Source of the DNA: Actinokineospora inagensis DSM 44258
GTDB lineage: Bacteria > Actinomycetota > Actinomycetes > Mycobacteriales > Pseudonocardiaceae
DNA: 64,000 nucleotides
Assembly: GCF_000482865.1 (NCBI RefSeq)
Contig: NZ_AXWW01000035.1
Location: 26,296-90,295 of the forward strand
Reading direction: 5' to 3'
The notes under the pieces are model-generated. The model was not told where the DNA came from, did not search any database, and saw only the letters and a list, made by a program, of their open reading frames with translations. A program made the position numbers and the translations under genes. Shown piece by piece: positions 53,089 to 61,501 of the stretch. How positions within the stretch are numbered: position 1 is the first letter of the stretch; each line of letters opens with the position of its first letter.

Positions 53089-53448
53089 TCAACCCGCCAG
53101 CACCAGCGGGATGCCGTCGGGGTCGCGCAGGGCCACGCCGTCGGGGGTGGTGCTGAACGGGACGCCGCAGTCGGTGAGGCGGCGGGGCCACGTGTCGACG
53201 TCGGGGACGGAGAAGGTGAGGTGGTCCAGGCCGGGTCTGCCCTCGTCGAACGGGGCGTGGCAGCCCCGCGGGTGCTGCACCAGGGTCAGCGCGACCCCCA
53301 GGCCGCGCAGCCGCACCCGGCGCGGGCCCTCTGCCGGCTCCTCGCGGCTCTGCGTGGCGAACCCGAGCACGCGCTCGTACCAGGGGACACTGCGGTCGAC
53401 GTCGGTCACGGTGAGGGCGACGTGGTGGACGCCGGTCAGCGCAGGCAT
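53089..53448 (-). CDS. VOC-family (glyoxalase-like) protein
   Basis: 119 residues. Two beta-alpha-beta modules: GVHHVALTVTDVDRSVPWYE with the first metal histidine, RPGLDHLTFSVPDVDTWPRR with the second, and a final VALRDPDGIPLVL with an acid ligand. The family covers glyoxalases, dioxygenases and drug-binding resistance proteins; substrate unknown. ATG 53,448. Stops close to the convergent lipoprotein gene, with a short GGCGGG/CCCGCC hairpin between. Confidence 0.9.
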   Translation of the reverse strand: MPALTGVHHVALTVTDVDRSVPWYERVLGFATQSREEPAEGPRRVRLRGLGVALTLVQHPRGCHAPFDEGRPGLDHLTFSVPDVDTWPRRLTDCGVPFSTTPDGVALRDPDGIPLVLAG

Positions 53449-53510
53449 CGGGGTCAGTCCTTCCTTGGCCCGTTCGGGGGCGAGCCGTACGCCATAGTGC
53501 CCCAGGCGGG

Positions 53511-54134
53511 CTACGACGCGGCGGGCGGCGGGTCAACGGCGTGGATCACCAGGTCGGCGGCCGGGGCGGTGGCGGCGACCAACCGGGCGTTGCGCTCGTC
53601 GGACCCGTCGGCACGCTCGCGGGCCTGCTCCGGGGTGCGGCCGTAGCGGATATGGCGTGCCACCAGCCGATCCCGCCGGAGGTCCTGGCCGGGGTCGAGG
53701 AACCACGCCTCGGCCAACAGCGGCCGGACGGCGGGCCACAGCAGCAGGTAGTTGCCCTCGGTGATCACGAGGGGAACGTCACACCCGATCGGGACGGCGC
53801 CCGCGACCGGCTCCTCGATCTCCCGGCGGAACTCCGGGGCGTACACGACCGGGTCGGTGTTGGCGGCCAGGCGGCGCAGCAGGTGGACGTAGCCGTCGGC
53901 GTCGAAGGTGTCCGGGGCGCCCTTGCGGTCGGCGGCGCCGAGCCGGTCGAGTTCGGCCTGGGCCAGGTGGAATCCGTCCATACCGACCAACGCGGCCCGG
54001 TCGCCGAGCGCGTCGACCACGGCGCGCGCCAGCGTCGACTTCCCGGCCCCCGGCGCACCCGCGATGCCGAGGATCCGCCGCTCACCCGGTATGGCCAACG
54101 CCGCGGCGCGATCGATCAGTGCCGCCCAGTGCAC
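53511..54134 (-). CDS. Nucleoside/nucleotide kinase-family P-loop protein (uridine-kinase-like)
   Basis: 207 residues. P-loop GIAGAPGAGKSTLARAVV (about residues 23-40), VGMDGFHLAQAELDRLGAAD (substrate aspartate), KGAPDTFDADGYVHLLRRL, and VITEGNYLLLWPAVRPLL. This is the pattern of the YfdR/FrcK-type kinases related to uridine and pantothenate kinases. It probably phosphorylates a sugar or nucleoside. GTG 54,134. Divergent from the LacI-type regulator, which likely controls it. Confidence 0.88.
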   Translation of the reverse strand: MHWAALIDRAAALAIPGERRILGIAGAPGAGKSTLARAVVDALGDRAALVGMDGFHLAQAELDRLGAADRKGAPDTFDADGYVHLLRRLAANTDPVVYAPEFRREIEEPVAGAVPIGCDVPLVITEGNYLLLWPAVRPLLAEAWFLDPGQDLRRDRLVARHIRYGRTPEQARERADGSDERNARLVAATAPAADLVIHAVDPPPAAS

Positions 54135-54164
54135 GCGCGTTACCTCCCGGTATGTATGGTTCCC

Positions 54165-54176
54165 GCAAGCGTTTGC
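54165..54176. promoter_or_regulatory. LacI-family operator
   Basis: GCAAGC-GTTTGC is an almost perfect 12-base palindrome with the central CG expected for LacI/GalR regulators (half sites GCAAAC). It lies in the 68-base region between the divergent kinase (54,134) and the LacI gene (54,203). Likely autoregulation and control of the kinase. Confidence 0.65.
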
Positions 54177-54202
54177 TCAGACGAGGTGGAGCGAGATCCG
54201 CA

Positions 54203-55201
54203 GTGGCCACTATGGAGGACGTCGCCAAGCTGGCGGGAGTCTCGATCAGCACGGTCTCACACGTGGTCAACGAGACCAGACCCGTCGCGGCGACCACCAG
54301 GGACCGGGTGCTGGCCGCCATCGAGACCACCGGCTACACCGGCAACGCGATCGCCCGCTCCCTGGTCACCGGCGGCACCAAGTCCATCGGCGTGGCGATG
54401 TCGCTGCTGGCCAACCCGCACCTGCCGCAGCTCCTGCACGCCATCGAGGCCGAGGCCACCGCGGCCGGCTACACCGTGCTGCTCGGTGACACCCTCGACA
54501 CCGAGGACGGCGAACGCGCCGCGGTGCGCAAGCTGCAGGCCCGCCGGGTGGACGGCATGCTGCTCACCCCGGCACCCGGCGACACGTCCACTTTGGAGCA
54601 ACTGGCCCGCACCGGGGTGCCTGCCGTACTGGTCGACCGGGTCTCGCACAAGATCAAGTTGGACCAGGTCGGCCCGGAGAACATCCAGTCGACCTCCACC
54701 CTGGTGCAGCACCTCGCCGCCGCGGGCCACCGCCGCATCGCCTTCATCTCCGGCGTCGAGTGGATGAGCGCCAGCGAGGAACGCACCCTCGGCTACCGCC
54801 TCGGCCTCGGCCGCGCCGGGCTCCGCTGGGACTCCAACCTCGTCGCGGGCGGCGGCGCCACCCACGAGGACGGCGTGCTGGCCATGCGCCGCCTGCTGAC
54901 CGTCCCCGAGCGCCCCACCGCCGTCATCTCCGGCAACGGCGCCATGACCGCGGGCGCCTACCGGGAAGCCCGCGCCCACGGCCTCGACATCGGCCGCGAC
55001 ATGGCCATCGTCGGCCACGACGACGTCGACTGGGCTGAACTCGTCACCCCCGCCATCACCACCATGACCCACCCCGTCGACGAGATCGGCCGCACCGCCG
55101 TCCGCCTGCTCCTCGCCCGCCTCGACGACCCCGAGCGCCCACCGGAAACCACGCTCCTGCACCCCACCCTCATCCACCGCGGCTCCTGCGGCTGCGCGTG
55201 A
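54203..55201 (+). CDS. LacI family transcriptional regulator
   Basis: 332 residues. Helix-turn-helix and hinge: MEDVAKLAGVSISTVSHVVN, then TRDRVLAAIETTGYTGNAIA. The periplasmic-binding-protein-like sensor has KSIGVAMSLLANPHLPQLLH, GHRRIAFISGVEWMSASEER and VGHDDVDWAELVTPAIT. GTG 54,203 starts just after the palindromic operator; an ATG upstream at 54,152 would overlap it and is less likely. The ligand is likely a sugar or nucleoside linked to the adjacent kinase. Confidence 0.92.
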   Translation: MATMEDVAKLAGVSISTVSHVVNETRPVAATTRDRVLAAIETTGYTGNAIARSLVTGGTKSIGVAMSLLANPHLPQLLHAIEAEATAAGYTVLLGDTLDTEDGERAAVRKLQARRVDGMLLTPAPGDTSTLEQLARTGVPAVLVDRVSHKIKLDQVGPENIQSTSTLVQHLAAAGHRRIAFISGVEWMSASEERTLGYRLGLGRAGLRWDSNLVAGGGATHEDGVLAMRRLLTVPERPTAVISGNGAMTAGAYREARAHGLDIGRDMAIVGHDDVDWAELVTPAITTMTHPVDEIGRTAVRLLLARLDDPERPPETTLLHPTLIHRGSCGCA

Positions 55202-55228
55202 GCCCCCGGGGATGACCCCCGGGGGCTC
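55200..55228. terminator. 12-bp perfect hairpin between LacI and SRPBCC genes
   Basis: GAGCCCCCGGGG (55,200-55,211) and CCCCGGGGGCTC (55,217-55,228) form a perfect stem with a five-base loop, beginning within the LacI stop codon. The SRPBCC gene converges on it from the other side, so it probably terminates both transcripts. Confidence 0.8.
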
Positions 55229-55240
55229 AGTCGCGTGTGG

Positions 55241-55708
55241 TCAGTGGTGCTGACCGGGCGCGTCGACCTGCCCGCGCCACGCCCCCGTCTCGCCACCACG
55301 CTGCTCGATGAAGTCCTTGAACCGCTTCATGTCGTCCTTGACCCGCCGGTCGATCACCCCGAGCTTGTCCGCCACGTTCTCCGCGAACCCCTCGGGGTCA
55401 ATCTCCATCTGCGCCGTCACCCGCGTCTCCCGGTCGTTCAACCGGTGGAACGTGATCACCCCCGCGTGGTCCGGCCCCGCGTCCGACTTCCACGCCACCC
55501 GCTCATCCGGCACCTGCTCGGTGATCGTCGCGTCGAACTCCCGGGTCACCCCGCCGACCTTCGTCACCCAGTGCGTGTGCCGCGCGTCGACCTGCCGGAT
55601 CTCCTCAACCCCCGCCATGAAGTGCGGGAAGGACTCGAACTGCGTCCACTGGTTGTACGCCGTCGACACGGGGACGGCGACATCCACGGTCTCAATGATC
55701 GTGCTCAC
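55241..55708 (-). CDS. SRPBCC (START-like) family protein, polyketide-cyclase/dehydrase type
   Basis: 155 residues. VSTIIETVDVAVPVSTAYNQ, WTQFESFPHFMAGVEEIRQV, VTREFDATITEQVPDERVAW and GVITFHRLNDRETRVTAQME are the strand-helix pattern of the coenzyme Q-binding COQ10/cyclase group that forms a hydrophobic ligand cavity. Often found as a single cytoplasmic protein in actinomycetes. AGGAGG lies eight bases before GTG 55,708. Ligand unknown. Confidence 0.9.
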   Translation of the reverse strand: MSTIIETVDVAVPVSTAYNQWTQFESFPHFMAGVEEIRQVDARHTHWVTKVGGVTREFDATITEQVPDERVAWKSDAGPDHAGVITFHRLNDRETRVTAQMEIDPEGFAENVADKLGVIDRRVKDDMKRFKDFIEQRGGETGAWRGQVDAPGQHH

Positions 55709-55884
55709 GTATTTCAGCCTCCTCGTGACTGTGGTCCACCCCAGGCCTACCCGCCACACCCACCCCTACACATCCCAGCACCCCCCTCTCACGATTCCCT
55801 TTGCCCACAACGGTTCTCACAGCCTTCAAGACACTTCGACCCACCCTGGCCGGTCCGCCCCCGATCCGTCCACAATGCTCAGAG

Positions 55885-55971
55885 TTGTCCACAGGCCCCG
55901 CACTCCCACCCCACTTTCCCCCAGGCACCGGTAGACTGGACCAGGGACGCCCCCCGGGACGGGTGGGGGCC
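55885..55971 (+). repeat. Dispersed intergenic element, copy C
   Basis: TTGTCCACA (55,885-55,893), GGTAGACTGG (55,930-55,939), then GGGACGCCCCCCGGGACGGG and TGGGGGCC to 55,971. Same block order as copies A (18,718) and B (21,846). The 405-base gene-free stretch 55,709-56,114 holds this element; nothing else is recognisable there, except that GTCCACA also occurs at 55,868-55,874. Confidence 0.7.
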
Positions 55972-56114
55972 GGGCTTTGCCCGGCGTGCGCGCGTAAGAG
56001 GCTGTGGCGTGCGGGGAGTGGCGCGTTGGCGAGGTGAAGATTTCGGGGACGCGCGACGCCTGATCAGACGGTAAACCGCAAGGGCAACCGCGCGGTGAGG
56101 GCTGCCGAGGGGAG

Positions 56115-56297
56115 TCAGGCGGCGCGGTGTTCGTTGTGGGTCAGGCCGGATTCGGGGGTGAGGCCGAGCATGTCGAGGAGGAGGGCGCAGTCGGCGGCGT
56201 CGGTGGCGGTGGCGGCGACGACGCGGGTGGCGCGGTGGCGGTGGTCGGTGGGGATGGTCGTGTCGAGGTCGCCGGTGTAGCCGAGGTCGTCGGACAT
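56115..56297 (-). CDS. Small soluble protein, unknown function
   Basis: 60 residues: MSDDLGYTGDLDTTIPTDHR, then HRATRVVAATATDAADCALL and LDMLGLTPESGLTHNEH. Acidic start, one cysteine, helical C-terminal half. GGAG sits about nine bases before ATG 56,297. The composition and codon use match neighbouring genes. The AADCALLLDMLGL stretch recurs in other small actinomycete proteins of unknown role, to my recollection. Not adjacent to any obvious partner. Confidence 0.65.
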   Translation of the reverse strand: MSDDLGYTGDLDTTIPTDHRHRATRVVAATATDAADCALLLDMLGLTPESGLTHNEHRAA

Positions 56298-56361
56298 GGG
56301 TGGGGCTCCGTTCGGGCGAGGGCGGGTCGTGTGCGGCCGAGGTACCCCGTGCGGCGTGGTG

Positions 56362-57351
56362 TCACACTCGTGGGTGATCAGGTCCGCCTGAGTGGGCGAG
56401 TCGGGCGGCGGCTTCCAGGGTCATCCAGGCCGACAGTTGGACCGACAGGTCTCGTCCGGGGTTGCCGGGGTGTCGCCAGTCGACGCCGAAGCGGGGGCCG
56501 TCGAGGGTGGTGACGCGGTTGCGCCACAACGCTTTGGCCGAGGTGAGCACCAGGGAGCGGGCCAGGTCGGCCTCGGCGGCGGGGAGGCGGAGGGCGGAGT
56601 CGGCGAGGTAGCGGGCGAGGATGCCCGCGAACAGGCCGCCGTCGCCCTCGCCTTGGCCGGGGAGGACGTGGTCGGGGGCGAGGTGGTCGGCGACGGCGCG
56701 GATGGTGCGGGCGGCTTGGTCCACCAGGGACAGTTCGACGCAGGCGCCGAGGAACACGCCTTGGCAGTATGTGTAGGTGGTTCGGACCGTCTCGCCGGGG
56801 CGGATGCCGTCCCAGACGAGGCCGGTGGCCGGGTCGACCAGGGTGCGGTCCAGCCAGTCGACGGTGGCGCGGGCCCAGGCGTGGTCGCCGCGGCGGGCGA
56901 GGTAGATGGCGGCGGGGCCGTTGGCGGGGGCGTTCTTGAAGTCGTCCCTTCGGCGCCACCAGATCCCGCCGCCGAAATCGTCCGTCCATCCGGAACGCAG
57001 GCGGGACTCGATGGCGGTAAGAGCCCGTTCGGGGCCGCCCGCGCGTTGGAGGGCTAAACCGAGCCAGGCTATGTCGTCGTAATAAGAGTTGGTCCAGGCG
57101 CCGAGGTTGCGGAGGCGGATACCGCGTACGAGTGCCGTGATCGCCCGGTCTTCGGACGGATCACGCAAGTGGGCGTCAACCAGACAGTCGAGCAGATGCG
57201 CCTGCCACCAGTAGTTCCACGACAGGTGCAACCGGCGACCGGGCCGCGGTAACCCCAGCCGCGTTCCGGGCATTCCGAGCATCGGACGCAGAAACCGGTC
57301 ACGCACCGACCGCTCCGCGATTCCCGCGCGTGCCGCCCAGCCGATCGCCAT
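56362..57351 (-). CDS. Glycoside hydrolase family 76-like protein (alpha-1,6-mannanase type)
   Basis: 329 residues, all-alpha (alpha/alpha)6 barrel. SWNYWWQAHLLDCLVDAHLR, the catalytic pair in NSYYDDIAWLGLALQRA (two adjacent aspartates), GGIWWRRRDDFKNAPANGPA and TTYTYCQGVFLGACVEL match GH76. No signal peptide is seen, so the protein may be cytoplasmic or use another route, as for the mycobacterial homologue near pyrE. Substrate probably alpha-1,6-mannoside. Confidence 0.9.
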   Translation of the reverse strand: MAIGWAARAGIAERSVRDRFLRPMLGMPGTRLGLPRPGRRLHLSWNYWWQAHLLDCLVDAHLRDPSEDRAITALVRGIRLRNLGAWTNSYYDDIAWLGLALQRAGGPERALTAIESRLRSGWTDDFGGGIWWRRRDDFKNAPANGPAAIYLARRGDHAWARATVDWLDRTLVDPATGLVWDGIRPGETVRTTYTYCQGVFLGACVELSLVDQAARTIRAVADHLAPDHVLPGQGEGDGGLFAGILARYLADSALRLPAAEADLARSLVLTSAKALWRNRVTTLDGPRFGVDWRHPGNPGRDLSVQLSAWMTLEAAARLAHSGGPDHPRV

Positions 57352-57393
57352 ACTCCATGGTGCGTTGCCGAGGCGTCCCGCGCCAAGGGCGGG

Positions 57394-58068
57394 CTACCAG
57401 GCTTGGTCGAGATCGGCGTGCGCGCGGATCCAGGCGTGCATGACGATCCCGGCGGCCACCCCCGCGTTGATCGAGCGGGTTGACCCGAACTGGGCGATGG
57501 ACACCAGCAGGTCCGCGTGCGCCCGAGCCCCCTCGGTGAGCCCCGGCCCCTCTTGCCCGAACAGCAGCACGCAGTCGCGCGGCAGGTCGACCGTCTCAAC
57601 CGGAACGGACCCGGGTGTGTTGTCCACCCCCACGACCACCAACCCCGCGGCGCGCGCGTAGTCCACAAGCGACTCGACGGTCGGGTGGTGGTCGACGTGC
57701 TGGTAGCGGTCGGTGACCATGGCGCCCCGGCGGTTCCAGCGCTTGCGGCCGACGATGTGCACGGCGCGGGCGGCGAACGCGTTGGCGGTGCGAACCACGG
57801 TCCCGATGTTGTGGTCGTGCTGGAAGTTCTCGATGGCGACGTGGAAGCCGTGCCTGCGCCGGTCGAGGTCGGCGACCACCGCGTCCCGCCGCCAGTACCG
57901 GTAGGCGTCGACGACGTTGCGCCGGTCGCCGCCCGCGAGCAGCTCCGGGTCGTAGTGGTCGCCGACCGGCCGGTCACCCGGCCACGGGCCGACACCGACC
58001 GGTTCGCCGAAGACCCACTCGGTGGGTCCTACTTCACCGGCACCATCAGGCTTTTCCGATTCCGCCAC
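57394..58068 (-). CDS. TrmH/SpoU-family RNA 2'-O-methyltransferase
   Basis: 224 residues. SPOUT motifs: NFQHDHNIGTVVRTANAF (motif 1), CVLLFGQEGPGLTEGARAHA (motif 2) and GSTRSINAGVAAGIVMHAWI (motif 3), forming the trefoil knot that binds SAM. It methylates ribose in tRNA or rRNA. Start set at GTG 58,068, which overlaps the DUF2784 gene by 40 bases; the true start could be further in, as the first 30 residues are not conserved-looking. Confidence 0.9.
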   Translation of the reverse strand: MAESEKPDGAGEVGPTEWVFGEPVGVGPWPGDRPVGDHYDPELLAGGDRRNVVDAYRYWRRDAVVADLDRRRHGFHVAIENFQHDHNIGTVVRTANAFAARAVHIVGRKRWNRRGAMVTDRYQHVDHHPTVESLVDYARAAGLVVVGVDNTPGSVPVETVDLPRDCVLLFGQEGPGLTEGARAHADLLVSIAQFGSTRSINAGVAAGIVMHAWIRAHADLDQAW

Positions 58069-58403
58069 AGCGTGTACGCACCCACATAAGAGACGACCAG
58101 GACGACGACCGCGACCGTCGCGACCAGCCCGGCGTACGCGTCGGGGATGATCGGACCGAAGATGTAGTAGTCGTTGAAACCGCCGGGTAGCGGACCGCGG
58201 CCCTCCCGCGCGCGGAAGAAGTTCTCCAGCGCGGTCAGCGGGCACGGCACCGGCGTCACGTTGACCACCACGCCCCAGATCGCGAAGAACACGTGCAGGA
58301 CGATCGACCTGGGCCACTTCCACGCCAGGAAGCCCCCCAGGCCGATGTACAGCAACGCCACGACATGCACGACCACTGTCGCGGCGGCGAGCAGACCGAA
58401 CAT
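58029..58403 (-). CDS. DUF2784 membrane protein
   Basis: 124 residues. MFGLLAAATVVVHVVALLYI, GGFLAWKWPRSIVLHVFFAI, VNVTPVPCPLTALENFFRAR and a C-terminal helix IVPDAYAGLVATVAVVVL-like stretch fit the DUF2784 family of four-helix membrane proteins. GGGGAGG precedes ATG 58,403. The gene overlaps the methyltransferase gene and may be co-transcribed with it. Function unknown. Confidence 0.88.
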   Translation of the reverse strand: MFGLLAAATVVVHVVALLYIGLGGFLAWKWPRSIVLHVFFAIWGVVVNVTPVPCPLTALENFFRAREGRGPLPGGFNDYYIFGPIIPDAYAGLVATVAVVVLVVSYVGAYTLWRNRKSLMVPVK

Positions 58404-58493
58404 CGGACCACCTCCCCAACCACCGAGGACACGGCGAGCGAGCACCTTCCACGGTACCCGCAGTTGGGGGATGATCACCTTTGTCGGGGCTGG

Positions 58494-59087
58494 TCAGTCA
58501 CCCACTGGCAGACCGAGATCACCCAGTCCCAGCAGCGAGCGGTACGGCAGGCCGCGCGCCTCGATGGCCTCGCGGGCGCCGGTGTCCCGGTCGACCACTG
58601 TGGCCACCCCGATCACCACGGCCCCCGCCTCGTTGAGCGCGTCGACGGCGGTGAGCACGCTGCCGCCCGTCGTCGAGGTGTCCTCGACCGCGAGCACCCG
58701 CTGGCCGGTGACCTCGATGCCCTCGATGCGGCGCTGCATGCCGTGCGCCTTGGTGTCCTTGCGCACCACGAACGCGTCGAGCACCTCCCCGGCCGCCGAC
58801 GCGGCGTGCATCATCGCCAGCGCGACCGGGTCGGCGCCGAGGGTGAGGCCCCCGGCGGCCACGTAGTCCCAGTCGGCGGTGAGCCTGCGCAGCAACCTGC
58901 CGATCAGCGGGGCGGCGGCGTGGTGCAGGGTCGCCCGGCGGAGGTCGACGTAGTAGTCGGCCTCCTTACCGGACGCGAGCGTGACCTTGCCGTGCACCAC
59001 GGCGAGTTCGGTCACCAGGCGGGCCAGTTCACCCTTGGCGGAGGGGTCGACAGTCGGAGCGGTTCGCACGGGACGCAAGCCTCTCAT
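58494..59087 (-). CDS. pyrE: Orotate phosphoribosyltransferase
   Basis: 197 residues. It converts orotate and PRPP to OMP in pyrimidine synthesis. The PRPP motif is QRVLAVEDTSTTGGSVLTAV; other conserved parts are GKVTLASGKEADYYVDLRRA and VAAGGLTLGADPVALAM, and AFVVRKDTKAHGMQRRIEG carries the catalytic loop lysines. No other pyr genes are near, as in mycobacteria. The upstream gene begins 46 bases away. Confidence 0.95.
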   Translation of the reverse strand: MRGLRPVRTAPTVDPSAKGELARLVTELAVVHGKVTLASGKEADYYVDLRRATLHHAAAPLIGRLLRRLTADWDYVAAGGLTLGADPVALAMMHAASAAGEVLDAFVVRKDTKAHGMQRRIEGIEVTGQRVLAVEDTSTTGGSVLTAVDALNEAGAVVIGVATVVDRDTGAREAIEARGLPYRSLLGLGDLGLPVGD

Positions 59088-59133
59088 GCCGCACCGACAG
59101 CGGGTCGCGCCGACACCCGCCGCGCCGCGCCGG

Positions 59134-59955
59134 TCAGTTCCAGCCCCGGTTGTCCTGCTTGAGCGCGGTGTCGACGGTCAACGCGGACGCCACGACCATG
59201 CTCAGCAGCGGGTCCGGTAGCTGCCGGTGGATCTGCAGCACGTAGTTGTCGGCCGTGGTGAACAGCGTCTTGGCGATGCCCTCGAAGGTCTTGGTGATCC
59301 GCGCGACCTCGGCCCCGGTGTGGTCGACGACGGCGAAGTTCCACGCCCGCCAGTTCTCCGCCTGGATGCCGCCGATGTCCTGGCCGCCGACCACGAAGCT
59401 GAACCGGATCTTGCCGAACACGTTCTGCTGCACGATCTCACCGAGCTGCGCCCCGTCGCCGCGCTCGACGATCATCCGGGACTTCACCAGCTTGGCCGGG
59501 CGGGTCAGCCGCAGCACGGTCTGGTGGTTGACGTCGCGCACCTCCAGCCGGTGCGTCATGAACTGGTCGTAGCTGCTGAGGAACCGGACGGCCTTCTTCA
59601 GCGCGCTCTGGCCGACCTCGGCGACCGAGCCGATCTGGCGGCCGTGCTGGTCGAACACCGAGTACTCGTTGGCCATCTCGATGAGCTTGACCTTCTGGTT
59701 GACCACCAGCACCGGTTCGCTGAACAGCGTGCCGCCGCCCTGGCCGACCTGCCCGACCCCGGCCCGGCGCTGCTGGTCGCGGATCTTGTCCGGGTTGGGT
59801 TGGCCGCCGCCGAGCGGGATCTCCCAGCCGCTGGCGTCGCTGCTCGGCTGCTGCTGGGCGGCCTGGGTGTGGTTCGTCCACTGGGTACCGTCCCACCAGC
59901 GCAGAGTGGTGGAACCGGGGCTTTCCGGGTACCACCCCGGCTGCGGATTCGTCAT
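59134..59955 (-). CDS. DUF2510 + scramblase-like (LURP-one-related) protein
   Basis: 273 residues. The N-terminal PGWYPESPGSTTLRWWDGTQ (then WTNHTQ) is the short DUF2510 module, typical of actinobacterial surface or membrane-linked proteins. From about residue 80 a scramblase/tubby-like domain follows: FSEPVLVVNQKVKLIEMANE, YSVFDQHGRQIGSVAEVGQS, LRLTRPAKLVKSRMIVERGD and DNYVLQIHRQLPDPLLSMVV. No signal peptide. Function unknown; lipid-binding is suggested by the fold. Confidence 0.88.
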   Translation of the reverse strand: MTNPQPGWYPESPGSTTLRWWDGTQWTNHTQAAQQQPSSDASGWEIPLGGGQPNPDKIRDQQRRAGVGQVGQGGGTLFSEPVLVVNQKVKLIEMANEYSVFDQHGRQIGSVAEVGQSALKKAVRFLSSYDQFMTHRLEVRDVNHQTVLRLTRPAKLVKSRMIVERGDGAQLGEIVQQNVFGKIRFSFVVGGQDIGGIQAENWRAWNFAVVDHTGAEVARITKTFEGIAKTLFTTADNYVLQIHRQLPDPLLSMVVASALTVDTALKQDNRGWN

Positions 59956-59965
59956 GGCCGGGAGC

Positions 59966-60742
59966 CTAACCCCGGTCGCGGCCCGCCGACGCCCGCTTCC
60001 CGAGGAATCGCAGCAGCGCCCTGGGCAGGAGTTTCGTCACACCGAGCAGGGCCTTGTACTGGATGCCCGGCACCGAGCGGTCGTTGTTGCGCCGCAGGTC
60101 CGCCAACGCGTCCGCGACGACCCGGTCGGCGTCGAGCCAGAGGAACTCGGGCAACTCCATGTCGTCACCTGCGCGGGCGTGGAACTCGGTGCGGGTGAAC
60201 CCCGGGCACAGCGCCACAACGCGCACACCGGTACCCGTGAGGTTCGCCGCAAGACCCTCGGACAGCGCGGTCACGTACGCCTTGGTGGCCGAGTAAGAGG
60301 GACCGGTTACCGGGAAGAACCCGGCCACGCTCGACACGTTGATCACCCCGCCGTGCCCGCGGGCCAGCATCCCCGGTAAGACCGCCCTGGTCAGCCGCAT
60401 GACCGTGGTGACGTTGACGTCGAGTTGGTTCTGCAGCCAGTCCGGGTCGGCGTCCGCGAACGCGCCCCGGGTGCCGAACCCGGCGTTGTTGACCAGCAGG
60501 TCCACCGGCCGCTCCGGGTCGGCCAACCGCGCCTCCACCCGCTTGCGCGCCCGGGTGGTGGACAGGTCCGCGGTGAGGGTCTGCACGGCGACCCCGAACG
60601 ACGAGGTCAACTCCCCGGCGGTCTGCTTGAGGCGTTCGGTCGTCCTGGCCACCAGCACCAGGTCGTACCCGTCGGCGGCCAGCCTGCGGGCGAAAGCGGC
60701 CCCGATCCCAGCGGTGGCCCCGGTGATGAGCGCGGTCGGCAT
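59966..60742 (-). CDS. Short-chain dehydrogenase/reductase
   Basis: 258 residues. Rossmann loop [34 protein letters not shown], Ser-Tyr-Lys in [20 protein letters not shown] followed by [14 protein letters not shown], and [14 protein letters not shown]. It belongs to the DltE/YqjQ-like classical SDRs with a C-terminal basic tail. NADPH-dependent; substrate unknown. ATG 60,742. It stops ten bases before the DUF2510 gene begins, so the two may be one transcript. Confidence 0.92.
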   Translation of the reverse strand: MPTALITGATAGIGAAFARRLAADGYDLVLVARTTERLKQTAGELTSSFGVAVQTLTADLSTTRARKRVEARLADPERPVDLLVNNAGFGTRGAFADADPDWLQNQLDVNVTTVMRLTRAVLPGMLARGHGGVINVSSVAGFFPVTGPSYSATKAYVTALSEGLAANLTGTGVRVVALCPGFTRTEFHARAGDDMELPEFLWLDADRVVADALADLRRNNDRSVPGIQYKALLGVTKLLPRALLRFLGKRASAGRDRG

Positions 60743-60780
60743 GCCGCCAACCTACTAAGAGGTAACCGCGGCCGGAACCA

Positions 60781-61485
60781 CTACCGGTCGGTCTGCTCCA
60801 CGTCCGCCGCCCGCACGGCGGCCTCTTCCTTGTCGAACGGGTCCACCACGTCCGCGATCTCGCCGATCCCGCGCAGCAACCGCTCCAACCTGGACGGACT
60901 CGACCCCGGCGCCGCCGCGGCCAACACCCAGCCGCCCTCGATCCAGGCCACCGCCACGTCCTGCCCGATGTCCTCGGTCGCGTCCACCAGGTCCGGCGTG
61001 ATCAACGCCCGCGCCGCCGCGATGTCCGACACGAACGCGTACCGCTGCCCGACCGGACCCAGGAGCTCCGGCATGTGCTCCCGCTGGAACGGCGTGCTCG
61101 GCACCCACAACTCCAGGACGACCGAGTGCACCCGCTTGCACTGGACAGCCGTGACCACCACGTTGACCCGGCCACCGGCCTCCAGGTCGAACACGTAGAC
61201 CTTGCGCCGCCCGTCCGCGGTGAACGTGGTCCCGGCGACGACGTCCCTGGCCACCCCGTCGCCGTAGTACGCGATGGCCCCACTGGACCACTGCTTCGGC
61301 AACGCCGGATCATCCTCGGCGAACTGCCACCCCCGCAACGCCGCCCACCGCCGCCGCTCCCGGTTCCGGGACGTCAACAGCGCACGATCACGCAGCAGGA
61401 ACAGGCCGCCCGCGACACCCGCGACGACCGCGACCAGGAACCACACCCACGCGGGAACACCCACACCGGGCAGCGTAGTCGTCAC
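60781..61485 (-). CDS. Single-pass membrane protein of the second ESX-type cluster
   Basis: 234 residues. One N-terminal helix (PAWVWFLVAVVAGVAGGLFL, about residues 10-29), then a cytoplasmic domain with RWAALRGWQFAEDDPALPKQ, VAGTTFTADGRRKVYVFDLE and a C-terminal acidic tail. The GW-F-xxxDP-pattern occurs in actinomycete proteins of unknown function with a DUF3137-like look. GTG 61,485 begins 16 bases after the WXG-like gene stop. Last gene of the cluster that starts at 63,261. Confidence 0.75.
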   Translation of the reverse strand: MTTTLPGVGVPAWVWFLVAVVAGVAGGLFLLRDRALLTSRNRERRRWAALRGWQFAEDDPALPKQWSSGAIAYYGDGVARDVVAGTTFTADGRRKVYVFDLEAGGRVNVVVTAVQCKRVHSVVLELWVPSTPFQREHMPELLGPVGQRYAFVSDIAAARALITPDLVDATEDIGQDVAVAWIEGGWVLAAAAPGSSPSRLERLLRGIGEIADVVDPFDKEEAAVRAADVEQTDR

Positions 61486-61501
61486 CGGCCCGTCATCAAG
61501 A

